This document shows positions 1 to 7,935 of a DNA stretch of 33,007 nucleotides, in pieces. Positions within the stretch are counted from its first letter, which is position 1. Each line of letters begins with the position of its first letter. The notes beneath the pieces were generated by a model that was given only the letters and a program-made list of their open reading frames with translations, was not told where the DNA came from and made no database searches. The stretch is from an uncultured Clostridia bacterium (GTDB lineage: Bacteria; Bacillota; Clostridia; Oscillospirales; Ruminococcaceae). The stretch is taken from positions 1 through 33,007 of the forward strand of contig CALLQM010000249.1 in assembly GCA_938014855.1 (NCBI GenBank). The letters are read 5' to 3'. Both the position numbers and the translations under genes were made by a program.

Positions 1-97
1 TGTAAAAAAAGATCGTATTCAAAAAAATAAGAATCAGATAAATCCAGCCTAAAGTACGAACAGCAATTACAAATGATTTACGGTTGATATGTTTCAT
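1..97 (-). CDS. N-terminus of a membrane protein, possibly penicillin-binding protein 1C (partial)
   Basis: The gene runs off the left edge, leaving about 32 codons. The start at 97 is preceded by GAGAAGG on the minus strand; an in-frame ATG at 124 has no ribosome binding site. The visible peptide has a short basic stretch (MKHINRKS) followed by a hydrophobic segment containing LGWIYLILIFLN, which is the pattern of a type II membrane anchor or uncleaved signal. Known context: bacterial alpha-2-macroglobulins are often encoded next to pbpC, the bifunctional peptidoglycan synthase PBP1C, and the full gene just upstream here is such a macroglobulin. The PBP1C call is inference from neighbourhood and topology only, because no catalytic motif is inside the window. 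Confidence 0.45.
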   Translation of the reverse strand, partial: MKHINRKSFVIAVRTLGWIYLILIFLNTIFFY

Positions 98-124
98 TGC
101 TACCTTCTCGATTCTTTCATTCAT

Positions 125-153
125 AAAACGGCCGCTGTTTCTCACAGCGGCCG
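125..153 (-). terminator. Rho-independent terminator after the alpha-2-macroglobulin gene
   Basis: A 10-bp perfect stem (CGGCCGCTGT / ACAGCGGCCG, arms 129-138 and 144-153) with a 5-nt loop is followed on the minus strand by TTTT. The next minus-strand gene starts only 28 bases on, so some read-through into it is likely. Confidence 0.75.
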
Positions 154-164
154 TCGTTTAGCAT

Positions 165-3100
165 TTATGCGTAGGGATTGATCGTTATCGTTGTACGCTC
201 CGATTTGGCGGCGATGCCTGCCTCATAAGGCGTAATGTACGCGCTTTCGGAAACAAACTCGCCGGGGAGCATACAGCTCACAAAATAGGTAAACGTATAG
301 ACATTTGGGTCCTCGTTCTCGTAACCGTTAAACGGTTCATCTACTTCGTAGCCGCCTTCAGAAGACACGTTCGCGATTGGTTTCGGACGCTGGCTCTGAT
401 CGCGGTAGAGATAGCCGCGCACCGTCTGTCCATCCTGTTCCATTGTGCTCCAGCACCATTTCAGCCAAGGATTAAATTTCCCCTCAACAGGCAGATACCG
501 CATACCGGACGGAATTTGGTCGGTAATTAAATAACATCCGGATGGTGCATCCTCCGAGAAAGTCACGGTCAAATCTACGCGCACCTTTCCGCTCACCTGA
601 AACTCCTCCGTCGGTGTATACGACTTGGTGATGGTCAGCTTATTGGTTGGTGCGACTTCCATTTCATCGGTATAAACCGTATGGTTGACAGCGGCAGACA
701 AGTTCCCGGACAAACTCTTAAACTGCACGTTTTGGAACGCCTGTGCATTCAGGCTCAGCGTTTTAACTCCTCGGCCGTCCAACACTTCCTCTGTCGTTTC
801 CCCATCCAGTGTATAGCTGAATTTTCCGGCTTTTTCACCGTAAGGAATTGAGAAATGTTCCAAATAGGTTAGCATTTCCAAATTGGTCAGCGTGGTAAAG
901 CTGACGGAACGTTCGTTATTCTGCGCATTCAAATACCGCATTAGCGCGTCGGCATCCGGATTGCTGGTGATCGAAGTGAGCATCAGCGCCGCCGCCGTAT
1001 TTTGCAGTTGTTCATCATTGGTCGCACCAATTACATAGCGCAGATTTGTTTCGGTTTTCACATCTCCTGCTTCTTTGATTTCAGCGTAGACCTGTTCGGC
1101 GCTTGTAAAGTCGCCGAGCTTTGCAAGCCCGCATCCGAGATACAGCTTTTGAGCAGTTGTAAGCGTGGTATCCTCCTTGAGCATGCGGGTCATATCTAAC
1201 AGCACCGGTGATTTTGCCGCGGCCAGCCCAACATAGGCCATCACGCGGTCGTTCGGCGTCGATGCCGCATCGGCAAGAACCCCTTGCAGATACTGGGCCG
1301 CCGCCTGCTGGCTGATCAGCTGGGGCGCCGCAATCAGCATTTTTGCGGTCAATTCGGCGTTCCCTTCACCCAGCGGCAGCAGCTTGACTCCGCCCTCTCC
1401 ATCTACATCCTGAATCGAATCCAGCCGTGCATCCTTGCGGACATTGATTTGTTCGTCTTGCGGGAGCAGATCATTATAAAGCACCTGCGCACGGTAAACA
1501 GCAGCCAACACTTCGGTGCGGGAACCGCTCTGTTCACTCAGACGGTGCAGTCCATCCATAAACGCAGTCATCCGCTCGTCATAGATGGTCATGGTCACCG
1601 GATAACGCACACTGGAAAGTGTTCGTACCTCTTTGAGCGGTACGGTATCGATTTGAGAGACCGTCATTGCATGCTTGACAACCGAAAACGGCAGTTTAAC
1701 CATATCGTGATGATCGCCGAATCTTCCGTCAATGAGCATTGAATAACTGCCAACTTCATATTTTCCAAAATTCACGGATGTGCGTTCGCCGGCTTTGCCC
1801 GAAGCGGTGAGCTGATCGATCTGTGCGTTGTTAGCATCAAATATGGTAACTGTATAATTTACGGTATCTTCCGGTTTTACCGCAGTGCCGACACTGCCCA
1901 CCGAAATGGCCACATCATCGCCATCCAAATAAGAATTGGTATACAGCGGACGCAGATAAAATGGAAGGGTCGCGATTGTATTCGAAACCGAATTTCCGGC
2001 TTTTAAATCAGGCGTAACCGCCACGGCTGTGATGCGCCACGAAGTCACATTGTCCGGCAAAGGCAGTTCGACCTCTGCTTTGCCGCTTTCATCAACCGTC
2101 ACGGTTTGGAACAGCGCGGTATCCACAAAATCTTCGCGGATTTGATCGCCGTCTCCGCCACCGCCGCCGCGTCCGCCTGTGGCAAGTTCCGCTTTTTCCA
2201 AATCGTATTCTTTATAGGAAACCGAACGGGAAATCATCGGATAAAATACCTGCTGATAGATCTGCTGAGCAATGTCCAATTCCTGCGGAGCAATATCGAA
2301 CACCGCTTCGTCGACCACGCCGATGCATACACTGGCGGCAGTCGGTTTGCCAGTTGCTTTTTCGGTAACAGACAGAGAAACGGTTGCCGTATCACCCGGA
2401 CGGTACCGATCCTGCTCGGTTCTTGTCTGTACATTTAGCAGTTTGCTGTCGTACTGATAGGATACATTATAGTTTTCAATTTTATAAATATGGCGCCCAT
2501 CGAAGTAGGCTCCGGTAAACACAACGTTCGGCAGATAATCTTCGGTCATGGTCAGTTCCAGTTGATCCTCGCGGGTAATCACGTTGCTGAGCATTTTGCT
2601 TTGCACGGTGGTGCACAGCATACTGCCCACGTTTTCCACCTTGGTGTTATTTTTATAAAGTCCAAGTGTAATCGGTTCATCCAGCGCAAACGCATTGCGT
2701 CTGCCCGAATCGGTAAAGTCTATGACGCTGGGATCTGTTTGAACGGTATTGTCGACAAACGAGTAAGTATTTGGCTCATTTATTTCGTTGCTGAAAACCC
2801 TGCCTGGGTATCCAATTGCCGATACATGCCCAACGATGCCGCCGCTGAACTGTGCCTCATACCAATAGTACAGCCCTTTTTCATTTTCACACGGTACATC
2901 ATCAAAGACAACGGTTCCGTTGGAGGTGTACCCATTTAGCACTTTAACAACCGATTTTTGAAATTCTCCGCGGTAGCGCTGAACGGTGCGCTTATTAACC
3001 GGATCATAATAGCTTCCTATTGGAATCTGCACAAATTCGGACTTATGTACCAGCACCGAAACCGGAAGATTGACCGGCGCCCCTTTCAGGCGGTCAAATT

Positions 3101-5228
3101 CGGTCTGCCCGGTGGGCATCCTCGGCTGAATGGAATTTCCATCCTCTACTTTAGAAGCATCCATCTGCGCGGTGCGAACTGTCAGCGTTTTAGATTCCTT
3201 GTCCGCGCTCACCTGTGCCGCCGTTTTGGAAGGCAGTGCATAAAACGTTCCGTAGGAATTGATCTGCACATCTTCCGGATCAGCCGAACTGACCCAATAA
3301 GAAATGGTCTGCGGTTTCCAACCCATCATCCCGTTGGAATCCCGCATTTTGGCGGTATTCATCATCCCGCGGACGGTTGCCTTCCCGGCCGCGTCCAGTT
3401 TGATTTGAGCGTTACTGCCGGAAGAACCGAAATCCATAGCATAGCAGTCAATCTGCAGATTCGCTCCCGCAACCGGTGTTCCGTCATAGAATGTTGCGGA
3501 AACTTCCATCTCAATCGTCTCGTTATAATAATAAACGTCTTTTTTTGTTTTGACATCAATAAAGTACGCAGGTTTTGTATAATCACAGATTTCGAAACTA
3601 TTGGACGTATACATCCCCTCTGTCCCATCCGTAATATCCAGGCTGTACCAACTTTTATTGACACCGTTATACGGCAGTTCCCCGGAAAACGTGCCGTCTT
3701 CGTTTACATCCACTTTGATTTTGTAAAAATCGGACGTCCAGCTGTTTAACTGGGCGTATACGGATGTTGGCAGTGAATTGGTCATATGCCGCGGCTTTAC
3801 AACGCCCCAAAAATGGATGGTATCATCCGGCCGATACACCTCCCGATCGGTGTATAGCGCGGTATAAAACTGCTCATTCAGCGGGGTTTCTTTCTCCTCG
3901 GAAAGCTGTAGTTCCTCCACATAAGTCGGCGAACCGTCCCGCAGAATCTGAAGCTGAGCGGACTGCATTTCCTCTGTAAGCAGGCGCGCCGTTCCATCAT
4001 CCTGTGTGGTCGCTTCCAGCTTTTCGCCGGTTTTCGGATCGGTCAGTGTCAGCGTCAACCCGGACAGCGCCCCGCCTGATGACGGGTCATTGACCCATAC
4101 CAGCGTATCGCCGTTCACCGATTGCGTATAAACCGCAAGGTTACGGATCTGCATTAATTTCTGCACAAACTGCGGATATCCTTCCGAATCTTCCCCCGTA
4201 ATGGTCACCACATAATAACCTTCCTGCAGGTCGTCCGGCAAAACCGCATAGTAACTGCCCCAGCCACGGTCTCCTTGGTGGAGAAGCTCTCCCTGATAGC
4301 TGACAACCTCTTCTAATCCGGTGGTGTCCACTTGATAGTCACTGCGCACGCCATAGCGCTGTGCGTAAAATTCTTCCCGTTTGCTCAGTTCCTGAATGTA
4401 CGCCTGCACATCCGGAAATTGATGCATCTTAACATCAAATTCCACCCCATCCACATCACTGCCGGAGCTTAGCTCCACGACCAGCGGGTCACCGGGCAGG
4501 AACGTTTCGGAAAATTCTTCGGTGCGAAGCCGCGTATAATCCCATTTGTCCTGCCCTGCACTGGTGGTTTCAAAAGAAAATGTATAATCTTCCTGCAAGG
4601 TCGTACCGTTTGGCGCAGGAAGTCCCGCTTTCAACTTAACACGATAAATACTGTTTTCAGTCAGCGGAGCGGACGGAATAAATGTGGTCGTATAATCGCT
4701 GACTTCGAATGTTCCGGCTACCGCCGGCAGAATTTCAAAATAATCCGCAATCTCAACATCGATGGTATTAAACGTAAATTCGATTCCCGTATTTGTATCT
4801 ACATACGTGCTTTCATCCTGCGGATAACTGCTGTTCACCAATAAATCGCTTTTCGTTTGAAACGCAAACGACTGCATAATCTCTTGCTTTTCATTTAGAA
4901 TGCGAAACGTATAAACCATATTGGTTTTCAGCGGTTCAGACGGTGTAATCACCCATGATTTTCCGGAACCTTCGACCGTATAGTCCAAATGCGGTTCCAC
5001 CTGCAAAAGATCAGACAGCTGTTCCTGCTTGATGCGAAAATCGCTGGTAAGCGTAAAGGAACTGTCCGATTCGATTCCCTGCTCGGTTTGTGCAGTAGGT
5101 GCCATCGCTATAGACTCGTACAGCTCATTGCCTACCGGACGAGACAGGAGCGCCGCCGCACCCGCCGCCACCAAAATCACGACCGAAATGATCGCGAGCA
5201 CCAGTCTGTTTGTTGTTTCACGTTTCAT
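165..5228 (-). CDS. Alpha-2-macroglobulin-like protein with Ig-like N-terminal domains, thioester cysteine missing
   Basis: A very large (1687 aa) membrane-anchored surface protein of the bacterial A2M family, whose members are thought to trap or block foreign proteases. Residues about 8-30 form one membrane segment with no lipobox cysteine, so it should stay anchored facing outward. Residues about 50-220 look like two SbsA-type Ig-like domains. An MG2 signature (YTDREVYRPDDTIHFWG) starts near residue 455, and an MG7-like signature (VCIGVVDEAVF) lies near 967. A glycine-rich run near 1015-1025 is followed by the A2M-domain motif LPDNVTSWRITAVAVTP. Where thioester forms have CxEQ, this protein has LSEQ (residues 1230-1233), so the covalent trap is absent, as in thioester-less relatives such as YfaS. 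The start is set by GGAGGG ten bases upstream. The downstream gene may be pbpC. Confidence 0.9.
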   Translation of the reverse strand: MKRETTNRLVLAIISVVILVAAGAAALLSRPVGNELYESIAMAPTAQTEQGIESDSSFTLTSDFRIKQEQLSDLLQVEPHLDYTVEGSGKSWVITPSEPLKTNMVYTFRILNEKQEIMQSFAFQTKSDLLVNSSYPQDESTYVDTNTGIEFTFNTIDVEIADYFEILPAVAGTFEVSDYTTTFIPSAPLTENSIYRVKLKAGLPAPNGTTLQEDYTFSFETTSAGQDKWDYTRLRTEEFSETFLPGDPLVVELSSGSDVDGVEFDVKMHQFPDVQAYIQELSKREEFYAQRYGVRSDYQVDTTGLEEVVSYQGELLHQGDRGWGSYYAVLPDDLQEGYYVVTITGEDSEGYPQFVQKLMQIRNLAVYTQSVNGDTLVWVNDPSSGGALSGLTLTLTDPKTGEKLEATTQDDGTARLLTEEMQSAQLQILRDGSPTYVEELQLSEEKETPLNEQFYTALYTDREVYRPDDTIHFWGVVKPRHMTNSLPTSVYAQLNSWTSDFYKIKVDVNEDGTFSGELPYNGVNKSWYSLDITDGTEGMYTSNSFEICDYTKPAYFIDVKTKKDVYYYNETIEMEVSATFYDGTPVAGANLQIDCYAMDFGSSGSNAQIKLDAAGKATVRGMMNTAKMRDSNGMMGWKPQTISYWVSSADPEDVQINSYGTFYALPSKTAAQVSADKESKTLTVRTAQMDASKVEDGNSIQPRMPTGQTEFDRLKGAPVNLPVSVLVHKSEFVQIPIGSYYDPVNKRTVQRYRGEFQKSVVKVLNGYTSNGTVVFDDVPCENEKGLYYWYEAQFSGGIVGHVSAIGYPGRVFSNEINEPNTYSFVDNTVQTDPSVIDFTDSGRRNAFALDEPITLGLYKNNTKVENVGSMLCTTVQSKMLSNVITREDQLELTMTEDYLPNVVFTGAYFDGRHIYKIENYNVSYQYDSKLLNVQTRTEQDRYRPGDTATVSLSVTEKATGKPTAASVCIGVVDEAVFDIAPQELDIAQQIYQQVFYPMISRSVSYKEYDLEKAELATGGRGGGGGDGDQIREDFVDTALFQTVTVDESGKAEVELPLPDNVTSWRITAVAVTPDLKAGNSVSNTIATLPFYLRPLYTNSYLDGDDVAISVGSVGTAVKPEDTVNYTVTIFDANNAQIDQLTASGKAGERTSVNFGKYEVGSYSMLIDGRFGDHHDMVKLPFSVVKHAMTVSQIDTVPLKEVRTLSSVRYPVTMTIYDERMTAFMDGLHRLSEQSGSRTEVLAAVYRAQVLYNDLLPQDEQINVRKDARLDSIQDVDGEGGVKLLPLGEGNAELTAKMLIAAPQLISQQAAAQYLQGVLADAASTPNDRVMAYVGLAAAKSPVLLDMTRMLKEDTTLTTAQKLYLGCGLAKLGDFTSAEQVYAEIKEAGDVKTETNLRYVIGATNDEQLQNTAAALMLTSITSNPDADALMRYLNAQNNERSVSFTTLTNLEMLTYLEHFSIPYGEKAGKFSYTLDGETTEEVLDGRGVKTLSLNAQAFQNVQFKSLSGNLSAAVNHTVYTDEMEVAPTNKLTITKSYTPTEEFQVSGKVRVDLTVTFSEDAPSGCYLITDQIPSGMRYLPVEGKFNPWLKWCWSTMEQDGQTVRGYLYRDQSQRPKPIANVSSEGGYEVDEPFNGYENEDPNVYTFTYFVSCMLPGEFVSESAYITPYEAGIAAKSERTTITINPYA

Positions 5229-5309
5229 GGGTTTCCCTCCATCTATGTCATTGAATCGATTGCTCTGTATACTATAAGTGGCAGAAAAGCGAAAAATTCC
5301 TGCTTTTTT

Positions 5310-5318
5310 ATTATAGCA
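5310..5318 (-). promoter_or_regulatory. Possible extended -10 promoter for the alpha-2-macroglobulin gene
   Basis: On the minus strand TGCTATAAT (extended -10) lies about 82 bases upstream of the start at 5228. No good -35 hexamer is seen 16-18 bases further upstream, so the call rests on the extended -10 alone. Confidence 0.4.
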
Positions 5319-5418
5319 TATTTCGAAACAAAAGAAGATTTTTAATCCATGATTTTTTCTTTTTTGCGAAAATTGTCGAATTGTAAGAACTTATTCATAA
5401 TTTTGTCAAAAGATTGCG

Positions 5419-5447
5419 TTGCAATTTTCCAATATTTTCGTTATATT
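5419..5447 (+). promoter_or_regulatory. Sigma-A-type promoter of the small secreted protein gene
   Basis: TTGCAA (5419-5424), a 17-bp spacer and TATATT (5442-5447). The expected transcription start near 5454 leaves a leader of about 25 bases before the ATG at 5479. Confidence 0.6.
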
Positions 5448-5478
5448 AAGACATAATCAAATTAATGGGAGGGATTGG

Positions 5479-6084
5479 ATGTTTAAAAAACTAACGGGCT
5501 GTGTCCTATCGCTTATCTGCGTATGTTCACTGGCTGTTTCCATATCCGCAGCTGAACCAATTGTGAAAACCGAATCGACCGCGGCCGCTGTCACCAAAAT
5601 CTACGATTATCAGCCGCTTTGCGGTGGGAAAAGTGGGTCCATTGCCACCGATGCGCTCATCTGCACCGTAACCGAGCGATTGTGCGATGAAACCGGCGCA
5701 TACTACCGTTTGGCGGACAGTACTCCCTTGCATGAGTCCAACCTGTTTTCCGCAAAAACAACCGTAACCAATAGTGCGTCACTGGTAAAATCCATCAAAC
5801 CTATTTTGGATCCCGCTGAAAAAAACCGTTCCGCATTTCGCTTAAATCTCAGCAAGGAATATTCGGGACAGCACGCAGTCATTGCCTTTACTACCACGTA
5901 TACTGCAAAACAAGATACGATTTTAACCGTTCAGCCGTTAAACGAAAAATCGTCCGAACTTCGGCAATTGCAAGTTCAAAAAGGAGCAGTCATCACTGCA
6001 AACAGCAAATTGATTCTCAATAAAGATACGATCTGCGTGACAAACTATACGCAGGCACATCTAAAAGCTCGGTTGGGAAAATAA
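5479..6084 (+). CDS. Small secreted protein of unknown function
   Basis: A 201-residue protein I do not recognise. It begins with a clear Sec signal peptide: MFKK, a hydrophobic core around residues 7-22, and a likely cleavage after SISA-A. The mature part is about 175 residues with no further membrane segment. It is rich in Thr, Lys and Ser and carries mixed beta-like stretches such as HAVIAFTTTYTA, suggesting a compact extracellular beta domain. It has no sorting motif or lipobox. The start at 5479 follows GGGAGGGATT; an upstream in-frame ATG at 5419 would overlap the promoter and lacks a ribosome binding site. It is transcribed alone, with its own promoter and terminator, divergent from the macroglobulin gene. 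A function cannot be given. Confidence 0.75.
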   Translation: MFKKLTGCVLSLICVCSLAVSISAAEPIVKTESTAAAVTKIYDYQPLCGGKSGSIATDALICTVTERLCDETGAYYRLADSTPLHESNLFSAKTTVTNSASLVKSIKPILDPAEKNRSAFRLNLSKEYSGQHAVIAFTTTYTAKQDTILTVQPLNEKSSELRQLQVQKGAVITANSKLILNKDTICVTNYTQAHLKARLGK

Positions 6085-6092
6085 AGTCAAAT

Positions 6093-6126
6093 AAAAAAAG
6101 CAGAAAGCAATGCTTTCCGCTTTTTT
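6093..6126 (+). terminator. Rho-independent terminator after the secreted protein gene
   Basis: The hairpin GCAGAAAGC / GCTTTCCGC, with one mismatch, is flanked by an A-run on the left and followed by TTTTTT. It starts nine bases after the stop codon. Confidence 0.75.
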
Positions 6127-6155
6127 GTATATTCGTTGTTGTACATTGGAAACAT

Positions 6156-6214
6156 AATTTTAAATATAAAATTAGTGATTACCATAATTTAGTACAATTA
6201 TAAATTGTTTCCAA
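6156..6214 (+). promoter_or_regulatory. Candidate MarR operator palindromes
   Basis: Two AT-rich perfect inverted repeats lie just upstream of the marR promoter: AATTTTA-AATA-TAAAATT (6156-6173) and ACAATT-ATA-AATTGT (6194-6208). A wider pair, TTGGAAACA (6146-6154) and TGTTTCCAA (6206-6214), spans both. Short AT-rich palindromes next to the promoter are typical of autoregulating MarR proteins; the assignment is inferred. Confidence 0.45.
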
Positions 6215-6217
6215 ATA

Positions 6218-6246
6218 TTGACTTTGAAAGGCAATTTTTATACAAT
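6218..6246 (+). promoter_or_regulatory. Promoter of the MarR-family gene
   Basis: TTGACT (6218-6223), a 17-bp spacer and TACAAT (6241-6246). The start codon at 6267 follows about 14 bases after the predicted transcription start, with AAAGGAAG as ribosome binding site. Confidence 0.65.
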
Positions 6247-6266
6247 AAAGAAAAGGAAGTGATCAT

Positions 6267-6728
6267 ATGCGACAATCAGACCAGCTACTATTTCTTGTTG
6301 CATTTATGGATATGGTTCCCCATGTTTATAAGATGCTATTTCAATCGGTAGAAACCAGTGAAGTCTCTTCTTTGCCAGCCACTCAGCTTCGCGCACTGTT
6401 TATCGTCATTAAAAACGGAAAACAAAGCATGTCCTCTTTGGCTGAACTGCTTTCGATTCCACGTCAGCAGCTTACAAAAGTGGTACATGCATTGGTTGAG
6501 AAACAGCTTGTTCGCCGCAAAATTAATGCCGCGAACCGCAGAATGATTTTGATTGAAGCGACCGAAAAGGGAGAAGCACTCATGCAGTCGATTCTTGAAC
6601 ACAATCTGACCCAATGTTCTTCCTATTTTTCCGCACTGACACCCGAAGATCAACAAATTTTGCTCAAGGCAATGGAAATTGTAAAACGTGTGCTGATTCC
6701 TTCTTTTTCGGAACAAAATCCGACCTAA
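6267..6728 (+). CDS. MarR-family transcriptional regulator
   Basis: A 153-residue winged helix-turn-helix protein of typical MarR length. Residues about 40-110 form the DNA-binding domain. Helices around SLPATQLRALFIVIKNGKQSMSSLAELL and IPRQQLTKVVHALVEKQ are followed by the wing, which includes the RRKINAANRRMILIEATEKGEAL stretch and its characteristic basic turn. The terminal helices would form the dimer interface. MarR dimers usually repress their own gene and a neighbouring transporter or stress gene in response to small phenolics or oxidants. No such target is adjacent here, and the gene has its own promoter and terminator, so it is monocistronic. Palindromes directly upstream suggest autoregulation. 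The ligand is unknown. Confidence 0.88.
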   Translation: MRQSDQLLFLVAFMDMVPHVYKMLFQSVETSEVSSLPATQLRALFIVIKNGKQSMSSLAELLSIPRQQLTKVVHALVEKQLVRRKINAANRRMILIEATEKGEALMQSILEHNLTQCSSYFSALTPEDQQILLKAMEIVKRVLIPSFSEQNPT

Positions 6729-6750
6729 TTCTACGATATTTCCATTTGCA

Positions 6751-6786
6751 AAAAGACCGCTGCCAAACCATTGGCAGCGGTCTTTT
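6751..6786. terminator. Bidirectional terminator between marR and the YheO-type regulator gene
   Basis: A 16-bp perfect stem (AAAAGACCGCTGCCAA / TTGGCAGCGGTCTTTT) with loop ACCA. A- and T-runs on both sides serve the converging genes that end at 6728 and 6817. Confidence 0.85.
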
Positions 6787-6816
6787 ATTTGCGTTACATC
6801 TTAAATTGTGTTATCC

Positions 6817-7530
6817 TTAATTCGTTTTTTCTTGACTTTCATCGGTCTTATGCAGGATACTCAAATAGCGGTAAATGCTGGCAGTTGAGCTGTGCAGCTG
6901 CTTGGCCACCTGACCGACTGCACCTTTGAGCAGAAACACGCCTTTATCATCCAACAGCTTGACAATGCGAATTTTTTCCTCCTGTGTCAGCCGATCGATC
7001 GGAACGGGATTTTGCTGCATCGCCTGCTCAATCGCATCGTCGGTAATGGATGCCATTGAACTGGGATATTGCTCCTGTTCGTTTTCTTCTTTGGAATCGG
7101 ATTGCAGCAAATCAGCGCGCACCACAATGTTTTGTTCGACAAACTCATCAGGGTGACACAGCTGAAATAATTTTGTGCTCAGTTCCTGATAACGGGTGTC
7201 ATCAAAATTGATGCAGAGAAGTCCCACCAATTTGCCCGAATCGTCTTTGATGTACATGGTGGAAGAACGCAGCATTTTTTTGCCGTTTGTAATTCCGCTG
7301 AAATTAATTTTGAAATCCTCATTTTGATAACTTTTATTAGCAATCGCTTTTAACGCCAAGCTCGTCAGCGGCGCACCGATCGTTCGGCCGCTGATTTGAC
7401 CGTTTGCAATTGCGACAATCGAGTTGGATTTTTCACTAATATCATGCAAAGTGATCTCATAATCCGGACCCAGTGCCTGTGATAAAAAATGAACCAACTT
7501 GGTATACTGCATTAAAAAAGCTCTGTTCAT
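6817..7530 (-). CDS. YheO-type PAS/HTH transcriptional regulator, likely controls the tryptophanase operon
   Basis: A 237-residue regulator. Residues about 8-115 match the YheO-like PAS domain (ALGPDYEITLHDIS, SIVAIANGQISGRTIGAPLT, GLLCINFD). Residues about 175-230 form a C-terminal helix-turn-helix of the HTH_22 type (LTQEEKIRIVKLLDDKGVF, GAVGQVAKQLHSSTASIYRYLSIL). A linker of acidic and glutamine-rich residues joins the two. Proteins of this architecture, such as DauR, act as local regulators of amino-acid catabolic genes, with the PAS domain presumed to sense a metabolite. The gene is divergent from tryptophanase across a 405-base AT-rich intergenic region, which makes that operon its likely target; this is inferred from position. 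The start ATG follows GATGGTGAACC, a weak ribosome binding site. Confidence 0.88.
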   Translation of the reverse strand: MNRAFLMQYTKLVHFLSQALGPDYEITLHDISEKSNSIVAIANGQISGRTIGAPLTSLALKAIANKSYQNEDFKINFSGITNGKKMLRSSTMYIKDDSGKLVGLLCINFDDTRYQELSTKLFQLCHPDEFVEQNIVVRADLLQSDSKEENEQEQYPSSMASITDDAIEQAMQQNPVPIDRLTQEEKIRIVKLLDDKGVFLLKGAVGQVAKQLHSSTASIYRYLSILHKTDESQEKTN

Positions 7531-7573
7531 GGTTCACCATCCATACTTCTAAATTGTTAAACTAATATCACTC

Positions 7574-7602
7574 ATGATAGCATACTTTTTCTCTCTCGGC
7601 AA
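7574..7602 (-). promoter_or_regulatory. Possible promoter of the YheO-type regulator gene
   Basis: Reading the minus strand: TTGCCG (7602-7597), a 17-bp spacer and TATCAT (7579-7574), about 44 bases upstream of the start codon. Confidence 0.45.
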
Positions 7603-7775
7603 TGAAACATTCTAACAAGAATTTGTTTTTGTCATAATTTTTAATTACTAAGCATATATTATTATCTTAGTTGTATATATTTATTACTATGATAATTATT
7701 TTGAGTATATTTGTGCATTTCTCCAAAATATATAAATTATGTTAATAAATTTAGTAATTATTTTATAAATTTTTC

Positions 7776-7804
7776 TTGACAATTTTTTATTATGGTGATA
7801 ATCT
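7776..7804 (+). promoter_or_regulatory. Promoter of the tryptophanase gene
   Basis: TTGACA (7776-7781), a 17-bp spacer and TAATCT (7799-7804). The predicted start near 7811 gives an untranslated leader of about 125 bases. The very AT-rich DNA immediately upstream could act as an UP element or regulator site. Confidence 0.7.
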
Positions 7805-7935
7805 TATTACAGACGAGACAGTCAGCGCGCGATTATCTCTCAGCTTTTTAGACGTATTTAACCCAAAAAATGCCAAAAATACTGTCCGCTAGTCGAAATG
7901 ATGACCGGGGTATTCATCTAAGGAGGAAATGTATT

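Larger units (their letters stand above)
7531..7935. other. Divergent regulatory region between the YheO-type regulator and tryptophanase genes
   Basis: A 405-base gap holding divergent promoters. The 180 bases 7621-7800 contain only 27 G/C (15%), far below the neighbours. Weak inverted repeats are visible, for example ACTAAG-N13-CTTAGT around 7647-7671. No open frame with tryptophan codons resembling a TnaC leader peptide was found downstream of the predicted start site. Confidence 0.6.

Noticed and set aside
2958..3749. A 263-codon open frame on the plus strand inside the macroglobulin gene
   Set aside because: It is antisense to a convincing gene, has no ribosome binding site, and its translation shows no domain or regular secondary-structure pattern.
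7811..7935. A TnaC-like leader peptide or riboswitch in the tryptophanase leader
   Set aside because: The only short frame with a start, MMTGVFI at 7899, has no tryptophan and no clear ribosome binding site; no known riboswitch core was recognised.
7870..7935. A 22-residue N-terminal extension of tryptophanase
   Set aside because: The ATG at 7870 lacks a ribosome binding site, whereas AAGGAGG correctly precedes the ATG at 7936 and the family N-terminus begins there.
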